Below are positions 54,214-63,477 of a DNA stretch of 64,000 bases, one piece after another (the stretch's first letter is position 1; each line of letters starts with the position of its first letter). The position numbers and the translations under genes were made by a program. The DNA is from Microvirga makkahensis (GTDB lineage Bacteria > Pseudomonadota > Alphaproteobacteria > Rhizobiales > Beijerinckiaceae): the NCBI RefSeq assembly GCF_009830105.1, contig NZ_WURB01000001.1:496001-560000 (forward strand). Reading direction: 5' to 3'. The notes below the pieces were generated by a model. The model saw only the letters and a program-made list of their open reading frames with translations. It was not told the DNA's origin and searched no databases.

Positions 54214-54822
54214 TCAGCAAAGCGAGACCGAGAAGAGCTCGTCCGTCTCACGGCAGGGAAAGAGCGTTTCCCTGATGATCTTGAGGCGTTCCACGGGCGC
54301 GGCGACCGAAGCCGGAATCGCCTCCACGGCCGCGACCGCCGCCTCCGGCACCGCATCCGAGGTCCGGTAGCGCGCCAAGGTCGAGTGGATGAGATCATAG
54401 CGGATGGGCTCATGACCTGGAGGGGGAGGAATCTCAGCGGCGATGGCGTTGCGGACCCTGTCGATCAAACCCGTTTCATCGGTGGCGACGGCGATGATGG
54501 CCGTGTCCGTGACCTTCAGCCGGGTGAAGCGCAGTTCGAGCGGGCCATGGCCCCGACAAGATTCCTCGAGCAGGGACCGGCAGGGCTCGGCAATGCTGCT
54601 CCAATAGCCTTCCTTGTCGAAGATCCCCTTCACCTGAACCAACGCATAGAGCGTGACGTGGAGCGCCTCGGGCGGGGTGAGAAAGAGGGGAACGGTCCAG
54701 CGGCTGGCGACGGCCTCTTGAAGGCCCACGAGAGCGGACCGCGTCTCGGAGGCGAGGTGCGGCTGGACGTGATAGGCGAGGCACGGCCGGCCCCAGGTGT
54801 CGTCGGCGATGGTCTGGAACAT
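54214..54822 (-). CDS. 2H phosphoesterase (2'-5' RNA ligase-like)
   Basis: A 202-residue protein with the two H-x-T/S motifs of the 2H phosphoesterase superfamily: LHVTLYAL (about residue 55) and HSTLARYR (about residue 145). These give RNA ligase or cyclic phosphodiesterase activity in ThpR and related proteins. The strand before motif 2 has LELRFTRLKVTDTAIIAVAT. The substrate is unknown. It is on the strand of petC but about 72 bases past it, with a petC terminator between. Confidence 0.8.
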   Translation of the reverse strand: MFQTIADDTWGRPCLAYHVQPHLASETRSALVGLQEAVASRWTVPLFLTPPEALHVTLYALVQVKGIFDKEGYWSSIAEPCRSLLEESCRGHGPLELRFTRLKVTDTAIIAVATDETGLIDRVRNAIAAEIPPPPGHEPIRYDLIHSTLARYRTSDAVPEAAVAAVEAIPASVAAPVERLKIIRETLFPCRETDELFSVSLC

Positions 54823-54860
54823 CCGGCCGGCATAAATTTACCCCGGCAGGATGTCACCTG

Positions 54861-54889
54861 AAAAAAAGGCCCCGAAAACCGGGGCCTTT
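54861..54889 (-). terminator. terminator of the petABC operon
   Basis: Read on the minus strand, GGCCCCG pairs with CGGGGCC (loop GTTTT), and seven T follow. The flanking AAA/TTT extends the stem to 10 bp. It lies six bases past the petC stop codon. Confidence 0.92.
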
Positions 54890-54894
54890 CATGA

Positions 54895-55779
54895 TCAGGG
54901 ATTGTGCGTCATCGGAGGCGTGGCGTGGCCTTCGACCTCGCCGCCCACCCGAGCCCAGATCTTCTTCTTCGTGAAGTAGAGCAGGCCCGAGAGCACCAGC
55001 AGGAACAGCATGACCTGGAAGCCCAGGCGTTTGCGGGCCTCGAGGTGCGGTTCGGCCGTCCAGGTCAGGAAGGCCGTGACGTCCTTGGCATATTGCTCGA
55101 CCGTCTCCGGAGCCTGAGGCTGGCCGGCCTCGTTCTTCGGATACTCCACCTGGCCGTCGCTCAGCGGATTCGGCATCGCGATCACGTGGCCCGGGAAATA
55201 GTGGTTATAGTGCCCCCCCTCGGGAACCTGGAAGCCTGCCGGAGGCTCCTCATAGCCGGTCAGCAGCGCCACGAGGTAGTCGGCGCCGTTCTCCGAATAC
55301 TGGCGGAACACGTCCGTGATGAACCAGGGGAAGCCGCGCTCGTAGGTGCGGGCCTTCGCGATCAGGGACAGATCCGGCGGAGCCTTGCCGCCGTTGGCCG
55401 CGGCCGCGGCGTTCTCGTTCGGGAACGGAGCCGGGAAGCGGTCGGCCGGACGGCCGGGACGCTCGAACATGTCGCCGGACTCGTTCGGACCGTCCGTAAT
55501 CTGGTATTCCGCGGCCAGCGCCTTCACCTGCGCCTCGGAGAATTCCGGGCCACCCTCCTCCGCGAGGTTGCGGAAGGCGACGTAGGTCAGGCCATGGCAG
55601 GAGGCGCAAACCTCGCGGTAGACCTTGAAGCCGCGCTGGAGCTGGGCCCGGTCGAAGGTACCGAACGGACCCTGGAAGCTCCACTGCTGCTGAGGTGGGA
55701 CCGGAGTCTCGCCGGCGGCGAAGACCGGAGCCGAGAGGCTGAAGATCGCTGCTGCGATGAGAAGAGTACGCTTCATCAT
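54895..55779 (-). CDS. petC: cytochrome c1 of the bc1 complex
   Basis: The c-type haem subunit of ubiquinol-cytochrome c reductase. It has 294 residues. Signal peptide about 1-21 (PVFAAGE); haem-binding VCASCHG (C58, C61, H62); conserved AFRNLAEEGGPEFSEAQ; the Met-ligand region IAMPNPLSDG; and a C-terminal anchor VMLFLLVLSGLLYFTKKKIW. It follows petB by 23 bases. The open frame extends far upstream, but this is a chance overlap with petB in a different frame, not a petBC fusion. Confidence 0.95.
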   Translation of the reverse strand: MMKRTLLIAAAIFSLSAPVFAAGETPVPPQQQWSFQGPFGTFDRAQLQRGFKVYREVCASCHGLTYVAFRNLAEEGGPEFSEAQVKALAAEYQITDGPNESGDMFERPGRPADRFPAPFPNENAAAAANGGKAPPDLSLIAKARTYERGFPWFITDVFRQYSENGADYLVALLTGYEEPPAGFQVPEGGHYNHYFPGHVIAMPNPLSDGQVEYPKNEAGQPQAPETVEQYAKDVTAFLTWTAEPHLEARKRLGFQVMLFLLVLSGLLYFTKKKIWARVGGEVEGHATPPMTHNP

Positions 55780-55802
55780 TTTATCTTTCCCCGACTCTCG
55801 CA

Positions 55803-57083
55803 TCAGCCCTTGGAGTGCGGCTCGGCATTGGCGCCGGCCGGCATCCCAGCTCCGCCCTTCTGCACGCCCATCACGGATTCGAGGATCGAATTCGGCAGCG
55901 GCAGCGGACGCTCGACGAAGCCGAGCACCGGCAGGACGATGAGGAAGTGGGCGAAGTAGTAGACCGTGCAGATCTGCGAGGCGATCACGTACCAGCCCTC
56001 CGCCGGACGGGAGCCGAGCCAGCCGAGCAGGACGCAGACCGCCACGAACAGCCAGAAGAACTGCTTGTAGAGCGGGCGGTAGGCCGTGGACCGCACCTTG
56101 GAGGTGTCGAGCCAGGGCATGAAACACCAGATCACGATGGCCGAAACCATGGCGATGACGCCGCCGAGCTTGTCGGGGATGGCGCGCAGGATCGCGTAGA
56201 AGGGCAGGAAGTACCACTCGGGCACGATGTGCGCGGGCGTCACGGCGGGGTTCGCCGGGATGTAGTTGTCCGCATGGCCGAGATAGTTCGGCATGTAGAA
56301 CACCCAATACGCGAAGAAGAGCATGAACACCACGACCGCGAAGATGTCCTTGATCGTCGCATAGGGGGTGAACGGAACCGCGTCCTTGCCCGACTTGATC
56401 GGGATGCCGGTCGGGTTGTTCTGGCCCGGCACGTGCAGCGCCCAGATGTGCAGGGCGACGACGCCCACGATCATGAAAGGCAGCAGGTAGTGCAGGGAGA
56501 AGAAACGGTTGAGGGTCGGGTTGCCCACCGAGTAGCCGCCCCAGAGGTAACTGACGATGGTATCGCCGACGACCGGGATCGCCGAAAACAGGTTGGTGAT
56601 CACGGTGGCGCCCCAGAAGCTCATCTGTCCCCAGGGAAGCACGTAGCCCATGAAGGCGGTGGCCATCATCAGGAGGAAGATGATCACGCCCAGGATGTAG
56701 AGCACTTCGCGCGGCGCCTTGTAGGAGCCGTAATAGAAGTTACGGAAGATGTGGATGTAGACGGCGACGAAGAACATCGACGCGCCGTTGGCGTGCAGAT
56801 AGCGGATCAGCCAGCCGTAGTTCACGTCGCGCATGATGTGCTCGACGGACTGGAAGGCCATGGCCGCGTTCGGCGTGTAGTACATGGCGAGGAACACGCC
56901 CGTCACGATCTGCGAGACGAGCATGAAGACCAGGATCGCGCCGAAGGTCCAGAAATAGGTCAGATTCCGCGGCACCGGGAATGCGATGAACGAGGAATGG
57001 ATGAGGCCTGCGAGCGGCAAGCGGCTTTCGAACCACTTACCGAAGGCGCTCTTGGGAACGTAAGTTGTGGGATGTTCGCTCAT
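55803..57083 (-). CDS. petB: cytochrome b of the bc1 complex
   Basis: The eight-helix haem b subunit. It has 426 residues. The four haem ligands are H97, H111 (helix B) and H198, H212 (helix D). The Qo site has the PEWY motif at 288-291, and the ef-loop is [22 protein letters not shown]. The C-terminal 25 residues are longer than in the Rhodobacter protein and are Gly/Ala/Pro-rich. It lies 24 bases after petA and 23 before petC. Confidence 0.96.
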   Translation of the reverse strand: MSEHPTTYVPKSAFGKWFESRLPLAGLIHSSFIAFPVPRNLTYFWTFGAILVFMLVSQIVTGVFLAMYYTPNAAMAFQSVEHIMRDVNYGWLIRYLHANGASMFFVAVYIHIFRNFYYGSYKAPREVLYILGVIIFLLMMATAFMGYVLPWGQMSFWGATVITNLFSAIPVVGDTIVSYLWGGYSVGNPTLNRFFSLHYLLPFMIVGVVALHIWALHVPGQNNPTGIPIKSGKDAVPFTPYATIKDIFAVVVFMLFFAYWVFYMPNYLGHADNYIPANPAVTPAHIVPEWYFLPFYAILRAIPDKLGGVIAMVSAIVIWCFMPWLDTSKVRSTAYRPLYKQFFWLFVAVCVLLGWLGSRPAEGWYVIASQICTVYYFAHFLIVLPVLGFVERPLPLPNSILESVMGVQKGGAGMPAGANAEPHSKG

Positions 57084-57107
57084 GATGGTCGCCTGATCGT
57101 CCCGGGG

Positions 57108-57671
57108 TTACGCCGTGGCTTCTTGGCCGATGATGATCTTCGTGTCGGACGCGAAGGAGTAGGGCGGGATCGGCAGGTTGATCGGCGCCGGACCGCCGCG
57201 AACGCGGCCGGACGTGTCGAACACCGAGCCGTGGCAGGGGCAGAACCAGCCGTTGTATTCACCCTGCTGGCCGAGCGGCACACAGCCCAGGTGGGTGCAG
57301 TTGCCATAGACGACCAGCCATTCGGGCTTGCCTTCCTTGACGCGCGCCGCGTCGGGCTGCGGGTCGCGCAGCGAAGCCACGTTCACGTCCTGGGCGGACT
57401 TGATCTCGTCGGCCGTGCGGTGGCGGATGAAGATCAGCTTGCCGCGCCAGAAGACCTTGACGATCTGTCCTTCCGCGATCGGGGCCAGGTCCACCTCGAC
57501 AGGGGCGCCTGCAGCCACCGTCGCCGCGTCGGGCGCCAGGGACTGGATGAAGGGCCATACCAGGGTTGCTCCGCCGACAGCGGCGGCCGCGCCCGTGGCG
57601 ATGTAAAGGAAATCGCGCCGTGTCGGCTCAGCGACATGAGTGGTGGTCTCGGCCACTTGGCTCTCCAGCAT
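57108..57671 (-). CDS. petA: Rieske iron-sulfur subunit of the bc1 complex
   Basis: A 187-residue [2Fe-2S] protein. The Tat-like signal-anchor has RRDF (residues 18-21) and the hydrophobic helix FLYIATGAAAAVGGATLVWPF. The cluster-binding boxes are CTHLGC and CPCHGS, and the hinge segment and GRVRGGPAPINLPIPPY follow. All ligands, two Cys and two His, are intact. It is the first gene of petABC. The region upstream has no resolved regulatory site. Confidence 0.96.
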   Translation of the reverse strand: MLESQVAETTTHVAEPTRRDFLYIATGAAAAVGGATLVWPFIQSLAPDAATVAAGAPVEVDLAPIAEGQIVKVFWRGKLIFIRHRTADEIKSAQDVNVASLRDPQPDAARVKEGKPEWLVVYGNCTHLGCVPLGQQGEYNGWFCPCHGSVFDTSGRVRGGPAPINLPIPPYSFASDTKIIIGQEATA

Positions 57672-57876
57672 TGATTAAAAACGAGAACCGCGCATCGGCA
57701 ACACCTTGCAAACCAAGGCATTCGGCACGCTGGTTCCGAGGTGAAGGAACAAGCATACGCGTCAACGCGCACGCAATGCGACTGGGAGTCGCCGCGCGGT
57801 GGCTCTTTGGCACGGTCAAGCCCGCCTGTCCATAGGCGGATTGGAGATGTTCCAACCTGTTCCCTGAGAAAGAGGC

Positions 57877-59742
57877 CTAGAACGAGACCGCCTCCGGGGC
57901 CTCCTCGCCGTCCCTCGCGCCCAGGAAGCCGCCCGATTGGCGCCGCCAGAGCCGGGCGTAGAGCCCGCCGGCCCGGAGAAGCTCCGCATGGGTACCCTCC
58001 TCCACGATCCGCCCCGCCTCGAGGACGACCAAGCGGTCGAGGGCCGCGATGGTGGAGAGGCGGTGGGCGATGGCGAGCACCGTCTTGCCCTTCATGAGGG
58101 TGGACAGGGATTCCTGGATCGCCGCCTCGATCTCGGAATCCAGAGCCGACGTCGCCTCATCCAGCACCAGGATCGGCGCGTTCTTCAGAATGACGCGGGC
58201 GATCGCGATGCGCTGGCGCTGCCCGCCGGAGAGCTTCACGCCCCGTTCGCCCACATGGGCGTCGTAGCCGCGCCGGCCCCGGTGATCCTCGAGTCCCATG
58301 ATGAAATCATGGGCATGGGCGAGGCGCGCCGCCTCCATGATCTCCCTCTCAGTGGCCTCGGGCCGTCCATAGGCGATGTTGTCCCGGATCGAGCGGTGGA
58401 GGAGCGATGTGTCCTGGGTCACCACGGCAATGGAGGAGCGCAGGGAATCCTGCGAGACCCTGGCGATGTCGTGCCCGTCGATGAGGATGCGCCCACTCTC
58501 CACGTCGTGAAGGCGCAGGAGCAGCGAGGTGATGGTGGTCTTGCCCGCGCCGCTGGTGCCCACGAGCCCCACCTTCTCCCCGGCCCGGATCGTGAGGGTG
58601 AGCCCCTCGATGACACCCTCCTCCTTGCCGTAGTGGAAGGAGACGTTCTCGAAACGGATCTCTCCCCGCATGATCTTGAGGTGCGGCGCCTGGGGCGCAT
58701 CCACGAGCCCGTGAGGGCGGGCAATGGTCTGCATGCTCTCCTGGACCGTTCCGATATTCTCGAAAACATCGCGTACCGTGTGCATGACCCAGCCGGACAT
58801 GGCGAGGATCCGCATCACCAGGGCAAGTCCGGCGGCGACCTCGCCGCTCGTCATGGTGCCCCGGCTCCACAGGAGCACCGAGAGGGCCCCGGTCGCCGCC
58901 AGAAGCAGGCTGTTCATGACCGACAGGAGTCCTGCGACGACGGAATTGAGCCTCAGGGACCGGAGGAAGGCGTCCGTATTGGCCTGGACGGCCTCCTTGA
59001 CGGCCGAACGCTCCTCGTCGGCCCGAGCGAAGAGCTTGACCGTGAGAATGTTGGTATAGCTGTCCACCACGCGCCCGACGAGCGCCGAGCGGGTATCGGC
59101 CACCTTCAGGGAGCGCTCCTTGGCCCGTGGGACGAAGAAGCGCAGGAGAACGGCATATCCGATGATCCAGAGCCCCATGGGCAGGGCAAGCCATGGGCTG
59201 ACGCTGGAAAAGACGCCCAGGGCCGTGACCGCATAGATCGCGACGTAAAGCAGCGTGTCGATCAGGGTTACGGCGATGCTTCGGACGGCGCCTCCGCCCT
59301 GCATGATGCGGTTGGCGAGACGGCCCGCGAAATCGGCCTGGAAGTAGCTCACCGCATGGCCCAGCGTGTAAACATGCGTCCGCCAGCGGATCATGTTGGT
59401 GCTCTGCGGGATGATCACCTGATTGGAGACCAGCTCATGCGCGAAGTTCAGGGCCGGCCTGACGAAGAGGACGAGGGTCGCCATCACCAGGAGAGTGGTG
59501 CCGTGCTCGGCCCATATCCGGTCCGGCGTGGAACTCGCCAGGATGTCCACCAGCCGGCCCAGCAGGATGTAGAGGGACGATTCGAACAGGCCCGCGATCA
59601 GCGCCACGAGAAACAGGATGGCGAGCCAGAAGCGGATGGGCCTGAGATAATGCCAGATGAAGGCCCCCACCTTGTTCGGCGGCGTCTCGGTTTCATCGAA
59701 CGGCGCGAACGGATCGACCCGCTTTTCCAGCCACCGGAACAT
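57877..59742 (-). CDS. ABC transporter, fused permease and ATP-binding protein
   Basis: A 621-residue half transporter with type I exporter topology. Six membrane helices are at about 30-320, with the intracellular loop text typical of such exporters. The ATPase has Walker A LVGTSGAGKTT (near 400), the signature LSGGQRQRIAI, Walker B PILVLDEATSALDS and H-loop AHRLSTIAAL. An N-terminal helix region precedes it. The substrate is unknown; lipid or multidrug export is usual in this subfamily. It is divergent from trmL and next to petA on the same strand, but a gap of about 200 bases separates them. Confidence 0.92.
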   Translation of the reverse strand: MFRWLEKRVDPFAPFDETETPPNKVGAFIWHYLRPIRFWLAILFLVALIAGLFESSLYILLGRLVDILASSTPDRIWAEHGTTLLVMATLVLFVRPALNFAHELVSNQVIIPQSTNMIRWRTHVYTLGHAVSYFQADFAGRLANRIMQGGGAVRSIAVTLIDTLLYVAIYAVTALGVFSSVSPWLALPMGLWIIGYAVLLRFFVPRAKERSLKVADTRSALVGRVVDSYTNILTVKLFARADEERSAVKEAVQANTDAFLRSLRLNSVVAGLLSVMNSLLLAATGALSVLLWSRGTMTSGEVAAGLALVMRILAMSGWVMHTVRDVFENIGTVQESMQTIARPHGLVDAPQAPHLKIMRGEIRFENVSFHYGKEEGVIEGLTLTIRAGEKVGLVGTSGAGKTTITSLLLRLHDVESGRILIDGHDIARVSQDSLRSSIAVVTQDTSLLHRSIRDNIAYGRPEATEREIMEAARLAHAHDFIMGLEDHRGRRGYDAHVGERGVKLSGGQRQRIAIARVILKNAPILVLDEATSALDSEIEAAIQESLSTLMKGKTVLAIAHRLSTIAALDRLVVLEAGRIVEEGTHAELLRAGGLYARLWRRQSGGFLGARDGEEAPEAVSF

Positions 59743-59839
59743 TCCCTTCCCCGCCTTCTCCGTCCTGGTCCCTGCTTAACACGGGCGGGAGGGAAAGCGT
59801 TCACTTGACGTGGGCCGCTCCTGCACCGATGAGGGTGTC

Positions 59840-60319
59840 ATGCCTCGTCTCGCCATATTCCAGCCGGACATTCCGCAGAACACCGGCACCATGCTGCGTC
59901 TTGCCGCCTGCCTCGGCGTTCCCGTGGAGATCATCGAGCCCGCGGCCTTCGACGTGTCGGACCGCAACCTTCGCCGCTCCGGCATGGATTATCTCAACCA
60001 CGTGACGATCACGCGTCACATCTCCTGGCGCGCCTTCGAGGAATGGCGGCGCGGCGGCGGAGGCAGGCTGGTGCTCGCCACCACGAAGGGCGCCGTGCCC
60101 TACACGGATTTCCGTTACGAGCCCGAGGACATCGTCCTGGTCGGTCGAGAATCCGCCGGGGTGCCGGACGAGGTCCATGCGGCAGCGGATGCCAGGATCG
60201 TCGTGCCCATGCAGGCGGGCATGCGCTCGCTCAACGTGGCCGTGACGGCCGCCATGATCCTCGGCGAGGCCTTGCGGCAAACCGGGGCCTTTCCTATTCC
60301 CGCGCCAACCGACATGTGA
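59840..60319 (+). CDS. trmL: tRNA (cytidine(34)-2'-O)-methyltransferase
   Basis: A SPOUT-class 2'-O-methyltransferase for the wobble base of tRNA(Leu). It has 159 residues, the usual length. The knot motif is [25 protein letters not shown], followed by [19 protein letters not shown], and the N-terminal catalytic residues sit in [14 protein letters not shown]. The start at 59840 is used in place of 59810, since the fold starts with [13 protein letters not shown]. It precedes hemF by 11 bases, so the two are probably an operon. Confidence 0.93.
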   Translation: MPRLAIFQPDIPQNTGTMLRLAACLGVPVEIIEPAAFDVSDRNLRRSGMDYLNHVTITRHISWRAFEEWRRGGGGRLVLATTKGAVPYTDFRYEPEDIVLVGRESAGVPDEVHAAADARIVVPMQAGMRSLNVAVTAAMILGEALRQTGAFPIPAPTDM

Positions 60320-60330
60320 GGCGACCACCC

Positions 60331-61227
60331 ATGACTGATAAAGCCGACATCGAACGCCTGCAGATCGAAGCCCCTCTCTGGTTCGCCTCCCTCCGCGACC
60401 GGATCTGCGCCGCCTTGGAGGCGATCGAGGACGAAGTCGCGGCGCCCCTGCCCCCGGAGGCATCGGAGGCGGGGCGCTTCGAGCGCACCCCCTGGGAGCG
60501 CAAGGATCACAGCGGCGCCCCTGGCGGAGGCGGCGTGATGTCGATGATGTGCGGGCGCGTGTTCGAGAAGGTGGGCGTACATGTTTCGACGGTTCACGGC
60601 GAGTTCGCGCCGGAATTCCGCGGCCAGATCCCCGGCTCGGACCAGGACCCGCGCTTCTGGGCCGGCGGCATCTCGCTCATTGCCCATCCGTGGAACCCGA
60701 ACGTGCCCACCGTCCACATGAACACGCGTTTCGTGGTGACGACGAAGGCTTGGTTCGGGGGCGGGGCGGACCTCACGCCCGTGCTCGACCGCCGCAGGAC
60801 ACAGGACGACCCCGACAGCATCAGCTTCCACGCGGCCATGGAAGAGGCCTGCCGCCGCCATGCGCCGCAAGGCTCCTACGAGAGGTACAAGGCGTGGTGC
60901 GACGAGTATTTCTACCTCAAGCACCGGCACGAGCCGCGCGGGATCGGCGGCATCTTCTACGATTATCACTGGACCGGGAATCCGGACGAGGATCTCGCCT
61001 TCACCAGGGACGTGGGCGAGGCCTTCCTGAGGATCTATCCCGAAATCGTGCGCCGCAACGTGACGAAGAGCTGGACGGAACAAGACCGTTTCGAGCAGCA
61101 GGTGCGCCGTGGACGCTACGTGGAGTTCAACCTGCTCTACGACCGCGGCACCATCTTCGGCCTCAAGACCGGCGGCAACATCGCCTCCATCCTCTCCTCG
61201 ATGCCGCCGACGGTGCGGTGGCCCTAG
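60331..61227 (+). CDS. hemF: oxygen-dependent coproporphyrinogen III oxidase
   Basis: Aerobic step of haem synthesis: two propionates are decarboxylated to vinyls. It has 298 residues. The family signatures are [22 protein letters not shown] (near 126-147) and [40 protein letters not shown], and the end [31 protein letters not shown]. The ATG at 60331 follows trmL. The haem product is needed by the bc1 genes in this window. A family 1 repeat follows the stop. Confidence 0.96.
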   Translation: MTDKADIERLQIEAPLWFASLRDRICAALEAIEDEVAAPLPPEASEAGRFERTPWERKDHSGAPGGGGVMSMMCGRVFEKVGVHVSTVHGEFAPEFRGQIPGSDQDPRFWAGGISLIAHPWNPNVPTVHMNTRFVVTTKAWFGGGADLTPVLDRRRTQDDPDSISFHAAMEEACRRHAPQGSYERYKAWCDEYFYLKHRHEPRGIGGIFYDYHWTGNPDEDLAFTRDVGEAFLRIYPEIVRRNVTKSWTEQDRFEQQVRRGRYVEFNLLYDRGTIFGLKTGGNIASILSSMPPTVRWP

Positions 61228-61242
61228 GCTGCGCAGCCTCCA

Positions 61243-61335
61243 TGTCATGGCCGGGCTCGTACCGGCCATCCCGGTGGGAAGAGCGCGGCGCTTGACGAAA
61301 GTGGGATCACCGGCACAAGGCCGGTGATGACGTGA
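61243..61335. repeat. family 1 intergenic repeat, copy E (best preserved)
   Basis: Both arms are perfect dyads: ATGGCCGG/CCGGCCAT at 61247-61269 and ATCACCGGC/GCCGGTGAT at 61306-61328, with about 36 bases between. It lies between the convergent hemF and cca genes. Confidence 0.85.
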
Positions 61336-61340
61336 AGTGC

Positions 61341-62588
61341 TCAGGTCCGCGCCAGAACCCGCTCAAGCAGCTCCTTCGCGTAGGCCTCGTCCGTGCGGCA
61401 CCCTTCCGCGAGCCATGCCTGACGCGCCAGGCCGAGAATCTCGCCGATCCTCGGCCCCTTCGGAATCCCGCGCGCGACGAGATCGGCACCGCGCAGCGGA
61501 AAGGCCGGCACGGGCTCTGCGCCGCTCCCGAAGAGGTCGAGAGCATCCCGTGCCTGCTTCTCGATGCCGGGCGATGGCTCTCCATCGATCGCCGCCAAAA
61601 CGACGCTCGACGTCTCGACCCCGTGGACGGCCACGAGACGGCGAATGGCGGCCGCGTCGATCGGCCGGGCCCAGGTCTTGAGAACGGCGAGCAGCCGCGC
61701 ATAGGCCGCGAGCTTCTTGTGCTCGTCGTTGGACAGTCTCAGATGCTCGCGCAGGCGATCCGCATCCTCCTCGACCATGACGGCGAGCGCCGCGAGACGC
61801 CAGACCGGCACCGGATGCTCCCTGTCGAAGGTCGCAATCCTGCGGAACCGCCCGAACTCCGCTGCACCCGCGAGGAGCCAGATCAGGAAACCGTGACGGG
61901 CGAGCACGCCGAGCGTATCCTCCGCGCGCTGTGCCACGAGGAGCCTGAGAAGTTCGTGACGGATCCGCTCCTTGGAAAGGATCGACAGTCCCTGCCGCTC
62001 GGCACCGGATGCGGCGAGCCCCTCCGGATCGGGCTCGCCGTTTGCGTACTCCGCATGGAAACGGAAGAAGCGCATGATGCGCAGGTAATCCTCGCGAATG
62101 CGCGTGCGCGCATCGCCGATGAAGCGCACCCGTCGCGCCTGGAGATCTGCGGTCCCGTTCGTGTAGTCGTAAAGCCGCCCGTCAACGCCCAGCGACAGGG
62201 CGTTGATGGTGAAATCGCGCCGCCTGGCGTCGAGCACGAAGTCGCGCCCGAAATGCACGACGGCCTGACGCCCGTTCGTCTCCACATCGACACGCAGGGT
62301 GGTGACCTCGAAGGGCTCGCCATCGACGATCACCGTGACGGTGCCGTGCTCGATGCCGGTCGGAACGGACCTGAACCCGGCCTCGTTCGCGCACTTCACC
62401 ATGGCTTCGGGCAGCATGGTGGTGGTGCAGTCCACTTCCGTCACGGGACGCCCGAGCAGGGCGTTGCGCACGGCTCCGCCGACGATGCGCGTCTCCTCGC
62501 CCTTGCCGTTGAAGGCTTCGAGAAGGCGGCGCAGCTGCGGGCGCTCGAGCAGGCCAAGAAGCGCCTTGTGATCGAGATGCTGGTTCAC
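61341..62588 (-). CDS. CCA-adding tRNA nucleotidyltransferase/poly(A) polymerase family
   Basis: A 415-residue class II nucleotidyltransferase: the GG motif is IVGGAVRNALLGRPVTEVDCTT with the metal-site Asp, then RRDFTINALSLGVDGRLYDYTNG (motif C region), IREDYLRIMRFFRFHAEYA (motif D/E region) and a helical C-terminal half. The RNA-binding HD-like tail seen in CCA enzymes of Enterobacteria is absent, as usual in alphaproteobacteria. The start is GTG at 62588, overlapping the stop of DUF6111 by four bases (GTGA). A poly(A) polymerase activity cannot be excluded. Confidence 0.88.
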   Translation of the reverse strand: MNQHLDHKALLGLLERPQLRRLLEAFNGKGEETRIVGGAVRNALLGRPVTEVDCTTTMLPEAMVKCANEAGFRSVPTGIEHGTVTVIVDGEPFEVTTLRVDVETNGRQAVVHFGRDFVLDARRRDFTINALSLGVDGRLYDYTNGTADLQARRVRFIGDARTRIREDYLRIMRFFRFHAEYANGEPDPEGLAASGAERQGLSILSKERIRHELLRLLVAQRAEDTLGVLARHGFLIWLLAGAAEFGRFRRIATFDREHPVPVWRLAALAVMVEEDADRLREHLRLSNDEHKKLAAYARLLAVLKTWARPIDAAAIRRLVAVHGVETSSVVLAAIDGEPSPGIEKQARDALDLFGSGAEPVPAFPLRGADLVARGIPKGPRIGEILGLARQAWLAEGCRTDEAYAKELLERVLART

Positions 62589-62842
62589 TGAAACTGCCCC
62601 GGGACGACTCGCCCGTTCTCGATATGCGTCGGCACGAAGGCGCCAGTCTGGCCATCCATCGTCATGCCCGTGACGACGATCGAGACGATGACCATAATCA
62701 GTCCGGCGATGGCGAGCCAGAGCGATTGGTCGCTCCACGAGGACCAAGCCAGAGCGTTGCGGCGACGGATCACGAGATACGCGGCAAAGAGAACGAAGGG
62801 CAGGAGAAACAGCACCAATCCCTGCAGGAACGCGCGTGTCAC
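62585..62842 (-). CDS. DUF6111 family small membrane protein
   Basis: An 85-residue protein with two transmembrane helices (about 7-28 and 42-62) and a conserved tail TGAFVPTHIENGRVVPGQF. It matches DUF6111, found in the same position between a NUDIX gene and cca in other Rhizobiales. Its function is unknown. It overlaps the NUDIX gene by four bases upstream and cca by four bases downstream, so all three are tightly coupled. Confidence 0.85.
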   Translation of the reverse strand: MTRAFLQGLVLFLLPFVLFAAYLVIRRRNALAWSSWSDQSLWLAIAGLIMVIVSIVVTGMTMDGQTGAFVPTHIENGRVVPGQFQ

Positions 62843-63477
62843 TGTGTGTAGAGCCTTTCATAAAGATTGCGGATGATCCCCGCCGTCACTCCCCAGATGT
62901 AACGTCCTTCGTAGGGCATCGCGTAATAGCGGCGCAGCCGGCCTTTCCACTCGCGGGAATGCAGCTCGTGACGGGCCGGGTCCATGAGGAAGCTCAGCGG
63001 CACCTCGAAGGCATCGGCCACCTCATGGGGGTTGAGGTTGAGCGTGTAGGACGGCGAGACGCGCGCCACGACGGGGATCACCAGGTAGTTGGTGGTGGAG
63101 AGATAGGCGTCGAGATAGCCGAGCAGGCCGATGAAGCGGCTGTCGAGCCCGATCTCCTCCTCGGCCTCGCGGCAGGCGGCCGCCAGGATCGAGTCGTCCG
63201 TCTGATCGACCCGGCCGCCCGGGAAGGCGATCTGCCCCGAATGCTGGCGAAGGGCCGCGGAACGCTCGGTCAGGAGCAGGGTCGGCTCCTCGCGCATTAC
63301 GACGGGCACCAGAACGGCGGCGGGCTTCGGGTCGAGAGGAAACGTCAGGGGCACGTTGTCGAGGCTGTGGTCGCCACGGGGGTTGGAGAGCGCATCCCCA
63401 AGATGCGGCGGCTCGGGCCGCAGCCGCTCGGTGGCCAGCGTCAGGAAATCTGGCCTGTCCAGGGGGGCGGCCCTCAT
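62839..63477 (-). CDS. NUDIX hydrolase, CoA pyrophosphatase type
   Basis: A 212-residue NUDIX protein of the CoA pyrophosphatase (NudL-like) group. SGQIAFPGGRVDQTDDSILAAACREAEEEIGL (near 80-110) holds the NUDIX box with REAEEEIG; the family-specific segment NYLVIPVVARV and HEVADAFEVPLSFLMDP follows. The region before the box has VVMREEPTLLLTERS. The start at 63477 overlaps the DUF1285 stop by four bases. It is part of the DUF1285-NUDIX-DUF6111-cca operon. Confidence 0.9.
   Translation of the reverse strand: MRAAPLDRPDFLTLATERLRPEPPHLGDALSNPRGDHSLDNVPLTFPLDPKPAAVLVPVVMREEPTLLLTERSAALRQHSGQIAFPGGRVDQTDDSILAAACREAEEEIGLDSRFIGLLGYLDAYLSTTNYLVIPVVARVSPSYTLNLNPHEVADAFEVPLSFLMDPARHELHSREWKGRLRRYYAMPYEGRYIWGVTAGIIRNLYERLYTQ

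Noticed and set aside
54895-56307. Possible petB-petC fusion as in Bradyrhizobium fbcH
   Set aside because: The long petC frame runs over petB in another reading frame. petB has its own stop and petC its own start and signal peptide.
55815-57674. A 619-codon plus-strand frame opposite petB-petA
   Set aside because: The petA and petB genes with all metal ligands explain the region; the plus-strand frame has a shadow-like composition.
57937-59808. A 623-codon plus-strand frame opposite the ABC transporter
   Set aside because: The ABC transporter on the minus strand has all Walker and signature motifs; the other frame has none.
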